A stretch of 64,000 bases of DNA, from positions 1-64,000 of the forward strand of contig NZ_FMZC01000018.1 in the NCBI RefSeq assembly GCF_900102625.1, in the 5' to 3' direction. Numbering within the stretch: the first letter of the stretch is position 1; every line of letters starts with the position of its first letter. Shown piece after piece: positions 26,907-35,861 of the stretch. A program made the translations under genes and the position numbers. The notes under the pieces were generated by a model, which saw only the letters and a program-made list of their open reading frames with translations, ran no database searches and was not told where the DNA came from. The DNA is from Paracidovorax valerianellae. Its GTDB lineage: Bacteria; Pseudomonadota; Gammaproteobacteria; Burkholderiales; Burkholderiaceae_C.

Positions 26907-27701
26907 TCAATGGCTCCGGGCGAAATGCGCAGCCGTCTCCGTCATGCCGAAGGGCTGGGTGGCTGGCATCGCGGCGCCAATGGTGCACGCGTTTTCCAGC
27001 AGTTGCAAGGCCAGCCGCTGCACGTCCTGCGAATGGTTGGCGCGCACGGTGCTGGTGAGGATGCCGCTGCCCAGGTGCCGCTCGGCGCAGCGCTGCAGGG
27101 TATGGAGCGCCGCATGCGTCAGATCGGCCTGCGCCGGTCCGCCGGGCGGCAGGATGGAGGCCACCGAGCAGTGCACGCCGGCGTGCATCGCCAGGTGCTT
27201 GAGCTGGCGGTAGCTTTGCACCACGCTGTCCGGCCCGCCCTCGGCGATCACCAGCGGAACGGCGGCGGTGGCGCGCACCAGCGGTGCCAGCACTTCGGCG
27301 CTGGCGTACAGCACCAGGAGCGCATACGCGCGAAAGAAGGGTTGCAGGGCCTGCAGCGCGGCCGGGCCGTCGGCGGTCTGGCGCGCCAGCCGCTGCATGC
27401 CGTAGCCGGCCGGAATCACGGCCAGCGACGAGGCCGCAGGGCCGGTTTCCAGCGGAGCGCCGTTCTGCCAGGAGGGCTCGGCCAACAAGTGAGCCAGGCC
27501 GGGAGCCTCGTCGGTCTCGCGGGCGGTACCGTCCAGCACCGCGACGGGGTAGCCCAGCCGCTGCAGGCTGGAGCACACCTGCCAGAGGGTTTCCAGCCCG
27601 TACGCCGCGTCGGGCTGCGCCACCACCGCCACGATCCGCAGATCGGACTGGGGCGTGATGCTGTGCAGGCTCGCGGCCTGGTGAAAACCGGTATCAAGCA
27701 T
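26907..27701 (-). CDS. FlhG/FleN-like protein lacking a P-loop
   Basis: 264 residues between flhF and fliA, the place of flhG (fleN), a MinD-like ATPase that sets flagellar number. The MinD fold can be followed (LRIVAVVAQPDAAYGLETLW, then VCSSLQRLGYPVAVLDGTAR and YALLVLYASAEVLAPLVRAT). Where FlhG has a deviant Walker A (KGGxGKT) this protein has QPDAAYGLETLW, with no lysine or GK pair. It is therefore probably unable to hydrolyse ATP. The start overlaps flhF by 8 nt. The call rests on position and fold pattern. Confidence 0.72.
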   Translation of the reverse strand: MLDTGFHQAASLHSITPQSDLRIVAVVAQPDAAYGLETLWQVCSSLQRLGYPVAVLDGTARETDEAPGLAHLLAEPSWQNGAPLETGPAASSLAVIPAGYGMQRLARQTADGPAALQALQPFFRAYALLVLYASAEVLAPLVRATAAVPLVIAEGGPDSVVQSYRQLKHLAMHAGVHCSVASILPPGGPAQADLTHAALHTLQRCAERHLGSGILTSTVRANHSQDVQRLALQLLENACTIGAAMPATQPFGMTETAAHFARSH

Positions 27702-29229
27702 CGACCATTCCCCTTTCCGAGGCCAGCTCGGGCGAGTGCGAGAAGAAGAAATTCAGGTCCGACGCCTTGGGATCGAAGGCCGACTTGGCCGGCGAGCGCA
27801 TCGACGTGCTGATGAGCCGGTGCGCATCGGCGGCTTCCCAGTCTTCGGGCACGCGCTGGCCGTTGGTCACGCCGCGCAGCACCATCTGGTGGCGGATCAG
27901 CGCATCGATCGAGGGACCAAGCTTCACGGCTTCGTCCACCTTGGACAGGATGGCCTGCTGCGAGCCTTCGGTCTTGAAAGCGCTGAGCGTGTCGTCCAGC
28001 GTGTCGCCATGGCAGCCGGCGTTCAGCACCAGCAGGCGGTTGACGTTGGGCAGGTCCAGCACGTCGAGCATGTCGCGCTTGCGCGGATCGCGCGGGGCGA
28101 CGCCCGTGGTGTCGATCAGCACCATCTTCTTGCCGCCCAGCAGACCCAGCAGGTCCTGCAGCGCGGCGCGGTCGTGCGCCAGATGGGCGACGACGCCCAG
28201 CATGCGACCATAAGTGCGCAGCTGCTCGTGGGCGCCGACGCGGTAGGTGTCCAGCGTGATCAGGCCCACGCTGCCAGGCCCGTGAATGCGGGCACACATG
28301 GCGGCCAGCTTGGCCGTCGTGGTGGTCTTGCCGACGCCGGTGGAGCCCACCATGGCGTAGATGCCGCCTTCTTCGTACAAAGGGCGCACGTGCGCGTCGG
28401 TCTTCAGGTTGCGCTCCAGCACTTCCATCAGCCAGCGCACGGCATCGCCGGCGCCCAGCTCTTCGGGCAGGCGCTCCAGCACGGCGCGGGCCAGCGACGG
28501 CGAGTAGCCGGCGCGGATCAGCTTGAGCATCAGGTTCGATTGGATGGGGTTCTGCTTGGCTTGGCCGAGCCACGCCAGCGTGTTGAAGCGGTCTTCGATG
28601 AGGTCCTTCATCGACTGCAACTCGCTCATCAGGTTCTGCTGCCCGGCTGCGGGAGCCAGCGAGGGCACGGGCACCTGCACGCGGCGCGGGGCCACGGGCT
28701 CGGGTGCGATGTCCATGGGAATGGAACGCAGCGGGTTGTGGCGCACGACGGGAGCGGCCGGGGCCGCTGCTGCTGCGGGCATGCGTTCGCGTTCACGCTC
28801 CGGAGCGCGTTCGCGGCTGCGTTCGTTGATCGACGGGGCTTCGGCCGTGCCGGTCAGGGCTTCGTGGCGGCGGCGCAGCATGCGTTCGCGCACGTAGTCC
28901 TGGAACGACAGCGTGCTCATCGCCAGCTGCTCGGTGTCCTGCGCCACCGCGCTGCGCTGCGGTTCGATGCGGGCTGCGGCCGGCTGGGGGCGGGCAAGGG
29001 TGCGTGCGGGGCTGGCGGCCATGTCGGCAGCGCGTTCCTGCAGACGGCTCGCGGGTGCCGGCTCGGGTGCGTTTTCCAGGCTGGACAGCGTGTCTTCCGC
29101 GGTGGCCATGACTTCCACGCCGTTGGCCGTGGGCCGGTTGGACAGGATGAGGGTGCCGTCCCCGAAGGCCATGCGCGCCTTGGCCAGGGCCTCACGCGAG
29201 GTGGGGGCGGTGAAGCGTTTGATGTTCAT
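27694..29229 (-). CDS. flhF: Signal-recognition-type GTPase FlhF
   Basis: 511 residues. The C-terminal NG domain holds the P-loop (AMVGSTGVGKTTTTAKLAAM), the DTYRVGAHEQL motif and DTTGVAPRD; the N-terminal B domain is basic, Pro/Arg/Glu-rich and variable. FlhF places the flagellum at the cell pole in polar flagellates. It overlaps flhA by 4 nt and the flhG-like gene by 8 nt, so the three are translationally coupled. Confidence 0.95.
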   Translation of the reverse strand: MNIKRFTAPTSREALAKARMAFGDGTLILSNRPTANGVEVMATAEDTLSSLENAPEPAPASRLQERAADMAASPARTLARPQPAAARIEPQRSAVAQDTEQLAMSTLSFQDYVRERMLRRRHEALTGTAEAPSINERSRERAPERERERMPAAAAAPAAPVVRHNPLRSIPMDIAPEPVAPRRVQVPVPSLAPAAGQQNLMSELQSMKDLIEDRFNTLAWLGQAKQNPIQSNLMLKLIRAGYSPSLARAVLERLPEELGAGDAVRWLMEVLERNLKTDAHVRPLYEEGGIYAMVGSTGVGKTTTTAKLAAMCARIHGPGSVGLITLDTYRVGAHEQLRTYGRMLGVVAHLAHDRAALQDLLGLLGGKKMVLIDTTGVAPRDPRKRDMLDVLDLPNVNRLLVLNAGCHGDTLDDTLSAFKTEGSQQAILSKVDEAVKLGPSIDALIRHQMVLRGVTNGQRVPEDWEAADAHRLISTSMRSPAKSAFDPKASDLNFFFSHSPELASERGMVDA

Positions 29230-31307
29230 GCGGATGCACCTTTGAGGATCGGACCAATGCGGATGGTGTGGGTTTCAGGGATCTCGCTGTGGGCGAGCAC
29301 CTGCAGCCGGGGCGCGACGCGGCGCACCAGGCGGGAAATGGCGTTGCGGATGGCGTCGGGCACCAGCAGGCAGGCGGGCATGCCCATTTCTTCCTGCTTC
29401 ATGGCGACTTCGGCCGCCTTCTGCGTGAGGATGTCAGCCACGCCCGGATCGAGCGATGGGCCGGCGCTGTTGCTCAGCGCCTGGACCAGGAGGCGCTCCA
29501 GGCCGGGTTCGATGGCGATCACGTTCAGTTCGCGCGTCGGGCCGTAGATCTGCTGCACGATGGCCGGCGACAGGGCGATGCGCACGCGGCGGGCCAGTTC
29601 GATCGGATCGGTGGTGGCGCCGGCATGCTCTGCCAGCGTTTCGATGATGGTGCGGATGTCGCGGATGTGCACAGACTCTTCCAGCAGCAGCTGGAGGACT
29701 TTCTGGAACGTTGCGATCGACACCATTTTGGGTACCACTTCCTCGATGAGCTTGGGGGCCAGTTTGGCCACGTGTTCCACGAGTTGCTGGGTTTCCGTGC
29801 GACTCAGGAGCTTTGCGGCTTGAACTTGCATCAAGTGTGACAAATGCGTCGCCATCACGGTTTCTGAATCAACGACGGTAAAACCCGCCATTTGTGCCGC
29901 TTCCTTCTGGTGTTCGTCGATCCAGTGCGCTGGCAGACCGAATGCGGGGTCGGTCGTGGGGGTGCCGATCAGGGGTGTGGTGATGCCGCCGGGGTTGATG
30001 GCCAGGTGCATGCCGGGGAAGGCTTCGCCCTCGCCCACCACCACGCCGCGCAGGGTGATGCGGTACGCGCTGGGCTTGAGTTCCAGGTTGTCGCGCACGT
30101 GCACGGCCGGGGGCAGAAAGCCCACTTCCTGGGCGAACTTGCGGCGCACGCCCTTGATGCGGGTGAGCAGGTCGCCCTGGCGGTTCTTGTCCACCAGGGT
30201 GATGAGGCGGTAGCCCAGCTCCAGGCCCAGCAGGTCCACGGGCTGCAGGTCGTCCCAGCTGGCTTCGCCGTCGTGGGCGGGCGGGGGCGCTTCCACCACG
30301 GGCTGCGGGGCGTTGGCGCGCTTCATCAGCGTCCAGGCGGCGTAGCCCAGGGCCGAGCCCATGATGAGGAACACGGCGTGCGGCATGCCGGGAATCAGGC
30401 CCAGCAGGATCAGGATGCCGGCGGTCACGCCCAGCACGCGGGGCGACATGAACAGCTGTTGCACGATCTGGTGCCCCATGTCCTCTTCCTTGCCCACGCG
30501 CGAGATCACCATGGCCGCGGCCACCGAGATCAGCAGGCCCGGAATCTGCGCCACCAGCGCGTCGCCGACGGCCAGCAGGATGTAGCTGTTGGCCGCCTGG
30601 CCGGCCGACAGGTCGTGCTGCAGCATGCCGATGGCGAAGCCGCCGACGATGTTGATCAGCAAAATCAAGATGCCGGCGACCGCATCGCCGCGCACGAACT
30701 TCGAGGCACCGTCCATCGAGCCGAAGAAGTTGGCTTCTTCCGCCACTTCCAGGCGCCGGCGCTTGGCTTCCTTCTCGTCGATGAGGCCGGCGTTCAGGTC
30801 GGCGTCCACCGCCATCTGCTTGCCGGGCATGGCGTCCAGGGTGAAGCGGGCCGACACTTCGGCGATGCGTTCCGCGCCCTTGGTCACCACCACGAAGTTG
30901 ATCACCACCAGGATTGCGAAAACGATCAGGCCGACGGCGAAATTGCCACCGATCAGGAAGTGCCCGAAGGCCTCGATCACCGCGCCGGCCGCGCCCGGGC
31001 CGGTGTGGCCTTCCAGCAGCACCACCCGGGTGGAGGCCACGTTCAGCGAAAGGCGCATCAGCGTGGTCAGCAGCAGCACGGACGGAAACGCCGCGAAGTC
31101 CAGCGGCCGCAGCATGTAGGCCGCCACCATCATCACCATCAGCGCGACGGCGATGTTCAGCGTGAAGAAGGTGTCCAGCAGCCAGGCCGGGATGGGCAGC
31201 ACCATCAGCGCCAGGATGGCCACCACCAGCAGCGGGGCGGACATGCCCTGCACGGCCGAGGCGTTGGTGCCGGCCCATTGCCGGACGGATTTCATGGAGG
31301 GCGTCAT
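29226..31307 (-). CDS. flhA: Flagellar export gate protein FlhA
   Basis: 693 residues. The N-terminal half has about eight membrane helices, starting LLVVAILALMVLPIPAWLLD. The conserved cytoplasmic FHIPEP-type loop follows (VSARFTLDAMPGKQMAVDAD, then LNAGLIDEKEA). The C-terminal half is the cytoplasmic FlhA domain that docks chaperone-substrate complexes. It overlaps flhB by 4 nt upstream. Confidence 0.96.
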   Translation of the reverse strand: MTPSMKSVRQWAGTNASAVQGMSAPLLVVAILALMVLPIPAWLLDTFFTLNIAVALMVMMVAAYMLRPLDFAAFPSVLLLTTLMRLSLNVASTRVVLLEGHTGPGAAGAVIEAFGHFLIGGNFAVGLIVFAILVVINFVVVTKGAERIAEVSARFTLDAMPGKQMAVDADLNAGLIDEKEAKRRRLEVAEEANFFGSMDGASKFVRGDAVAGILILLINIVGGFAIGMLQHDLSAGQAANSYILLAVGDALVAQIPGLLISVAAAMVISRVGKEEDMGHQIVQQLFMSPRVLGVTAGILILLGLIPGMPHAVFLIMGSALGYAAWTLMKRANAPQPVVEAPPPAHDGEASWDDLQPVDLLGLELGYRLITLVDKNRQGDLLTRIKGVRRKFAQEVGFLPPAVHVRDNLELKPSAYRITLRGVVVGEGEAFPGMHLAINPGGITTPLIGTPTTDPAFGLPAHWIDEHQKEAAQMAGFTVVDSETVMATHLSHLMQVQAAKLLSRTETQQLVEHVAKLAPKLIEEVVPKMVSIATFQKVLQLLLEESVHIRDIRTIIETLAEHAGATTDPIELARRVRIALSPAIVQQIYGPTRELNVIAIEPGLERLLVQALSNSAGPSLDPGVADILTQKAAEVAMKQEEMGMPACLLVPDAIRNAISRLVRRVAPRLQVLAHSEIPETHTIRIGPILKGASA

Positions 31308-32458
31308 GGTGCGGTCCCAGCGTCGGTGGTGCGGTTCAGCGGATCGAGTTCAGGCGGCACGAACGGATCGGGCTGCGCATCGGGCATGCGGCCTTCGCCG
31401 CGCATTGCGGCCTTCAGGCGGTAAACGTAGGCCAGCACCTGCGCCACGGCGGCGTACAGCGTGGCGGGAATGGCCTGGTCCAGCTCGGCATGCGCATACA
31501 GCGCACGGGCCAGCATGGGCGACTGCAGCACGGGCACGGAATGCTGGGTGGCCATTTCGCGGATCTTGAAGGCCAGCAGGTCGGTGCCCTTGGAGATCAC
31601 CTGCGGGGCGCTCATCGTGCCCTCGTCGTATTTGAGCGCCACGGCATAGTGGGTCGGGTTCATCACCACGAAGTCGGCCTTGGGCACGGAGGCGATGCTG
31701 GCGCGGTCGGCGATCTCGCGGGCCCGCTGGCGCTGGCGGCCCTTGGTTTCGGGGCTGCCTTCGGACTCCTTGTGCTCCTGCTTGATTTCCTCGTGCGACA
31801 TCTTCTGGCGCGACTTGAAGAAAAAGGCCTGGAGCGGAACGTCCACCACCGCCGCGAGGAACACCACCAGCAGCATCAGGCTCACGCCCGAGGTCATCCA
31901 TTCACCGACCCAGCGCAGCGACACCGGCGAGGGCTGCAGCACGAGCATGGACAGCTTGTCGATGCTGTTGCCCAGGAAGTTCCAGGCCACGGCGGTGATC
32001 ACGCCGGTCATGAGCACCATCTTGCCCACGTTGACCATCTGCTGCTTGGACATCAGGTTGGTGAAGCCCGAAATCGGGTTCAGCCGGTTGAACTGGGGCG
32101 TGATCGGCTGGAAGCTGAACACCCAGCCGCCGGCACCGATGGCGCTGGCGACGGCCGCTGCGCCGGTCAGCAGGGCGAAGACGATGCTGGCGACCACGCC
32201 GATCAGCGCCATCTGCTGCAGCCGGGTGACCATGGAACCCGTGGCCTGCACGGTGGCGGCGTTGAACACCAACTGCTCCCGCACGGCCAGCTGCATGTGC
32301 TCGGTCAGCGTCGGGGCCAGGACGAGGACGCTGCAGGCGCCCATGCCGAGCACGGCGATGTGGGACAGGTCCCGCGAGCGCGCAGCCTGGCCGTCCTTGC
32401 GCGCTTTCTGGAGCTTGTGCTCTGTCGCGGGGAGGTCTTTGTCTTGGCTGGAGTCCAT
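31304..32458 (-). CDS. flhB: Flagellar export switch protein FlhB
   Basis: 384 residues with four membrane helices in the first ~210 and a cytoplasmic domain with the self-cleaving NPTH (VVMNPTHYAVALKYDEGTMS). FlhB switches export from rod/hook to filament substrates. The C-terminal tail is Pro/Asp-rich. The start codon is preceded, only two bases away, by a perfect 9-bp hairpin (32461-32485), and no Shine-Dalgarno sequence is visible outside it. Confidence 0.95.
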   Translation of the reverse strand: MDSSQDKDLPATEHKLQKARKDGQAARSRDLSHIAVLGMGACSVLVLAPTLTEHMQLAVREQLVFNAATVQATGSMVTRLQQMALIGVVASIVFALLTGAAAVASAIGAGGWVFSFQPITPQFNRLNPISGFTNLMSKQQMVNVGKMVLMTGVITAVAWNFLGNSIDKLSMLVLQPSPVSLRWVGEWMTSGVSLMLLVVFLAAVVDVPLQAFFFKSRQKMSHEEIKQEHKESEGSPETKGRQRQRAREIADRASIASVPKADFVVMNPTHYAVALKYDEGTMSAPQVISKGTDLLAFKIREMATQHSVPVLQSPMLARALYAHAELDQAIPATLYAAVAQVLAYVYRLKAAMRGEGRMPDAQPDPFVPPELDPLNRTTDAGTAP

Positions 32459-32460
32459 GG

Positions 32461-32485
32461 TGGCATGACGGGTTGGGTCATGCCA
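32461..32485 (-). promoter_or_regulatory. Inverted repeat immediately before the flhB start codon
   Basis: TGGCATGAC at 32461-32469 and GTCATGCCA at 32477-32485 pair perfectly around a 7-base loop. On the mRNA the hairpin would end two bases before the AUG, covering the place where a ribosome site should be. Confidence 0.6.
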
Positions 32486-32506
32486 TTGTCGTGAGCGCTC
32501 GGAAAA

Positions 32507-32519
32507 TCTAAAGCGCGAA
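32507..32519 (-). promoter_or_regulatory. Shared motif TTCGCGCTTTAGA upstream of flhB
   Basis: Plus-strand TCTAAAGCGCGAA, identical to the copy upstream of flgB at 24354-24366. It lies 48 nt before the flhB start. The rest of the 32459-32721 gap holds no gene. Confidence 0.5.
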
Positions 32520-32721
32520 TAGACGGCTTGTCGGGCAGCTATTCAGGGCGGCGGGCTGGGGCAAGCCGGCAGGCCGCTGGCAGGCAATCCGTTGGTTTTA
32601 TCAAAAACCATAGCAGACTGCCGCCGGATTCATTGCCTTTCGATGGAAAAAGGCTTTCAAAGACTACTGGAGTAAGCGGTGGCTGCTCCTGTTTAAGGAG
32701 CAATCCGGCAATCCGAATGGA

Positions 32722-33351
32722 TCAGAAGCCCAGGCTGGCCAGCAGATCGTCCACTTGCGACTGGTCGGTGACCACGTCGGGCGTGCCGTCGGGATCGACC
32801 ACCGGGCCTGCGAGGTGCTCGCGGCGCGCTTCCACCACGGGTGCGACCTGGGCTTGCGCGGCGGGTGGGGCGGTCTGGATGAGCAGTTGCACGAGCTGCT
32901 CTTCGATGGTGGCTGCAAGGTTGACCACGCGGGCGATCACCTGGCCGGTGAGGTCGTGGAAATCCTGCGCCATCATGATTTCGGTCAGGTGGCCATCGGC
33001 TTCCTTGGTGACGCGCTCCACGTCATGCAGGAAATTCATGATCTCGCCCTTGGCGACGGCCGCCACCGGGTCTTTCACCAGCGAAGAGACCACGCGACGG
33101 GTTTCCTCGGCGATGAAATCATGCTGGGCCTTGGCCTGTTCCACCCGGCTCAACACTTTTTCCGCCGCTTCGCCCGTGAGACGCGCGATATAGGAGAGAC
33201 GGCTTTGCGCATCGGGCAACTCGCCCATGGTGCCGCGCAGCTTGTCGGCATAGCCGAGTTCGTTCAGCGAATCGTGCAGCTGGCGGGTGAGCTGGCCGAT
33301 CTTGTTGTGAACGGCGCCTGTTTCCGCAGGGGTGTTGTCCGAGGTGTCCAT
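32722..33351 (-). CDS. cheZ: CheY phosphatase CheZ
   Basis: 209 residues from ATG 33351; a GTG two codons earlier (33357) would overlap the cheY stop. CheZ removes phosphate from CheY-P to end the tumble signal. The long four-helix bundle and the active-site segment are visible (EIMMAQDFHDLTGQVIARVV, with the catalytic Asp and Gln in QDFHDLTGQ). The C-terminal CheY-binding peptide is present (QSQVDDLLASLGF). It follows cheY by 2 nt. Confidence 0.94.
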   Translation of the reverse strand: MDTSDNTPAETGAVHNKIGQLTRQLHDSLNELGYADKLRGTMGELPDAQSRLSYIARLTGEAAEKVLSRVEQAKAQHDFIAEETRRVVSSLVKDPVAAVAKGEIMNFLHDVERVTKEADGHLTEIMMAQDFHDLTGQVIARVVNLAATIEEQLVQLLIQTAPPAAQAQVAPVVEARREHLAGPVVDPDGTPDVVTDQSQVDDLLASLGF

Positions 33352-33353
33352 GA

Positions 33354-33740
33354 TCACAGGCCCATTTTCTTGAGGATCAGGGTGACTTTCTCTTCCAGCG
33401 TGGCCTTGGTGAACGGCTTGACGATGTAGCCGGCAGCCCCGTTCTGGGCGGCAGCCACGATGTCTTCCTTGCGGGCTTCCGCCGTCACCATGAGCACAGG
33501 CAAGTGCTTGAGCTTGTCGTCTTTCTTGATTTCGGCCAGCAACTGAAACCCGTTCATGTTGGGCATGTTGATGTCGGTGACGACGAAATCGAACTTGCTG
33601 TTGCGCAGCTTGTTCAGGGCCACCACGCCGTCTTCGGCCTCGTCGGCATCGGCGAAGCCGCTTTCCTTGAGCAGGTTGCGCACGATGCGTCGCATGGTGG
33701 AGAAGTCGTCAACGATCAAAAAGCGGAGTGCAGTGGTCAC
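33354..33740 (-). CDS. cheY: Chemotaxis response regulator CheY
   Basis: 128 residues, a single receiver domain. Acidic pair in [16 protein letters not shown], phospho-acceptor Asp in [17 protein letters not shown], Thr in VLMVTAEA and Lys in [15 protein letters not shown] are all present. Phosphorylated CheY binds the motor switch and changes rotation. Coupled to cheZ. Confidence 0.96.
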   Translation of the reverse strand: MTTALRFLIVDDFSTMRRIVRNLLKESGFADADEAEDGVVALNKLRNSKFDFVVTDINMPNMNGFQLLAEIKKDDKLKHLPVLMVTAEARKEDIVAAAQNGAAGYIVKPFTKATLEEKVTLILKKMGL

Positions 33741-33806
33741 GTGGGACCCTTTCGGTCGGAAATTGCAGTGTGTATTGTCATGGGCCGCAGGTTTGGTGAC
33801 AAGACG

Positions 33807-34745
33807 TTACGGCCGAGGGGCGGATGCCGGATTCTCCCGCTTTTCGGCGGCGAACTCCGTGGAAGTGATGGTGGCAGATTTCTTGCCGAGCAAACGTTCC
33901 TCGGCTTCCTGCGTCAAAACGGTGATCGTGATGCGCCGGTTGGACGGCGCCCGGGGCTCTTTGGGCTCCAGCAAATCGCTGGCTGCCAGCCCAACGACGC
34001 GGCCCAGCTTGGCGTCCGGCATGCCTGCGGCCACCAGCTCGCGGCGCGATGCGTTGGCGCGGTCGGCCGAAAGCTCCCAGTTGCTGTAGCCCCGGTCACC
34101 GTTGCCGTAGGGCGTGGCGTCCGTATGGCCGGACAGGCTGATGCGGTTTTGCACCCCGCCGAGCGCTGTGCCGATTTCTCGAAGAATGTCGCGCATGTAG
34201 GGTTTTACCAACGCACTGCCGCTGTCGAACATGGGCCGGTTCTGGTCGTCAACGATCTGGATCTGCAGGCCGTCGGGCGTCACATCCATGCGTATTTGAG
34301 AACGGTACTCGTTCAGTTTGGGATTTTCGGTGATCAGCGCATCGATCTTGGCCTGCAGCGCCTTGATGCGCATCTCATCCTGGCGGGCGCGCTCGGCGCG
34401 CGCGGCTTCCAGGTTGGCGCGTCGGCTGGTCGACGTTTCCGAGTCGGAACGGCGCACCTGACCGTGCACCTTCGACAGATCGTTGCCGCCGCCGGGAATC
34501 ACGCTCGAGCTGTTGCCCGCGCCGTCGCCCCCCTGCATGGCCACCTTCAACGGCGAGCTGAAATAGGCGGCAATGCCCTGCAGTTCACCCTTGGCGGTCG
34601 AGCCGAGCAGCCACATCAGCAGGAAGAACGCCATCATGGCCGTCACGAAGTCGGCGTACGCGATCTTCCAGGCGCCGCCATGCACGGCATGGCCGCCCTT
34701 CTTGACGCGCTTGATGATGATCGGCTGGAGTTTCTTGTCTGCCAT
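33807..34745 (-). CDS. motB: Flagellar stator protein MotB
   Basis: 312 residues. One N-terminal membrane helix carries the proton-binding Asp (KIAYADFVTAMMAFFLLMWL). The C-terminal OmpA-like domain anchors the stator to peptidoglycan (ISLSGHTDATPYGNGDRGYS, then NWELSADRANASRRELV). With MotA it drives rotation with protons. 12 nt after motA. Confidence 0.95.
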   Translation of the reverse strand: MADKKLQPIIIKRVKKGGHAVHGGAWKIAYADFVTAMMAFFLLMWLLGSTAKGELQGIAAYFSSPLKVAMQGGDGAGNSSSVIPGGGNDLSKVHGQVRRSDSETSTSRRANLEAARAERARQDEMRIKALQAKIDALITENPKLNEYRSQIRMDVTPDGLQIQIVDDQNRPMFDSGSALVKPYMRDILREIGTALGGVQNRISLSGHTDATPYGNGDRGYSNWELSADRANASRRELVAAGMPDAKLGRVVGLAASDLLEPKEPRAPSNRRITITVLTQEAEERLLGKKSATITSTEFAAEKRENPASAPRP

Positions 34746-34757
34746 GGCGTCCGCAGC

Positions 34758-35618
34758 TTATTTCTTGCCCTTCACGTGGCTTTCCAGTTCGGCAAAGCTC
34801 GGACGGTCGGTGGAGAAAAGAACCTTTCGGCCGAATTCGATGGCGGTGGCGGGGTTGTAGCCCTGCATGCTGGCCAGCAGCGTGGTCTTGATGCACTGCA
34901 GTTCCTTGGCAGCGTCTTCGAGCTTCTGCTCCACCAGCCCGCCGAGCGGCTCCACCACGCCATAGGCCAGCAAAATCCCGAGGAAGGTGCCCACCAGGGC
35001 CGAGCCGATCATGCCGCCGAGCACGGAAGGTGGCTGGCCCACTGAGCCCATGGTGTTCACCACGCCGAGCACGGCGGCGATGATGCCGAAGGCGGGCAGG
35101 GCGCCCGCCAGGCGAGCCAGCGCCGCCACGGGGGCATGTGCTTCCTGGTGGTGGGTTTCGATTTCGCTGTCCATCAGCGCTTCGATCTCGTGGGCGTTCA
35201 GGTTGCCGGACACCATCATGCGCAGGTAATCGGTCATGAACTCGATCACATGGTGATCGTTGCCGACCGTCGGATACTTCTTGAAGATTTCCGACTCGTG
35301 GGGCGTCTCGACGTCCTTTTCGATGGCCATCAGGCCCTCTTTGCGCGCTTTCTGCAGGATGTCGTACAGCATGGCCATCAGCTCCATGTACCGCGCCTTG
35401 GTGTACTTGGACCCCTTGAGCGCCATGGGCAGCGCCTTCAGCGTGGACTTGAGCACCTTCGGCTGGTTGTTCACCACGAAAGCACCCAGCGCGCCGCCGA
35501 AGATCGTGATCATCTCGAAGGGCAGCGCTTTGACGATCACGCTCACGTTTCCGCCGTGCACCACGTACACGCCGAAAATGCACCCGAGGCAGACCAGGTA
35601 ACCGATGATTACAAACAT
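34758..35618 (-). CDS. motA: Flagellar stator protein MotA
   Basis: 286 residues with four membrane helices (first: MFVIIGYLVCLGCIFGVYVV; later GIIAAVLGVVNTMGSVGQPP and LVGTFLGILLAYGVVEPLGG). It forms the proton channel with MotB. The cytoplasmic loop has the charged residues that meet FliG. First gene of motA-motB-cheY-cheZ; the motif TTTGAAGCGCAAA lies 22 nt before its start. Confidence 0.96.
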   Translation of the reverse strand: MFVIIGYLVCLGCIFGVYVVHGGNVSVIVKALPFEMITIFGGALGAFVVNNQPKVLKSTLKALPMALKGSKYTKARYMELMAMLYDILQKARKEGLMAIEKDVETPHESEIFKKYPTVGNDHHVIEFMTDYLRMMVSGNLNAHEIEALMDSEIETHHQEAHAPVAALARLAGALPAFGIIAAVLGVVNTMGSVGQPPSVLGGMIGSALVGTFLGILLAYGVVEPLGGLVEQKLEDAAKELQCIKTTLLASMQGYNPATAIEFGRKVLFSTDRPSFAELESHVKGKK

Positions 35619-35640
35619 GCGGCCATTCTGGCAGAGTCCT

Positions 35641-35653
35641 TTTGAAGCGCAAA
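35641..35653 (-). promoter_or_regulatory. Variant of the shared flagellar motif upstream of motA
   Basis: Plus-strand TTTGAAGCGCAAA matches TCTAAAGCGCGAA at 10 of 13 positions. It lies in the 243-bp divergent gap between motA and the glycosyltransferase gene. Confidence 0.35.
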
Positions 35654-35861
35654 AACGGAAATGCGGGTGGGATACACCCTATTTCGTTCCCCTTGACAAG
35701 CGCGCAGCCTGATGATGAAACCGGATGTACACGCGCTGGAACAGCCGGGCAAACCATGGTTTATTGAGGCCATCACATTGCATTCCAACGCCTAAGATGG
35801 AACCCGGCCGTTTCGGTTCTTCTTCGCTAAAGATTCCTCTTTCTTCCCATTGCCGCCGCCG

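Noticed and set aside
27736-31424. Plus-strand frames of 603 and 510 codons opposite flhF and flhA
   Set aside because: Antisense shadows; FlhF P-loop and FlhA motifs are on the minus strand.
35828-35847. TAAAGATT as a sigma-28 promoter for the TPR glycosyltransferase
   Set aside because: The -35-like box is good, but nothing like GCCGATAA lies 11 bases further on.
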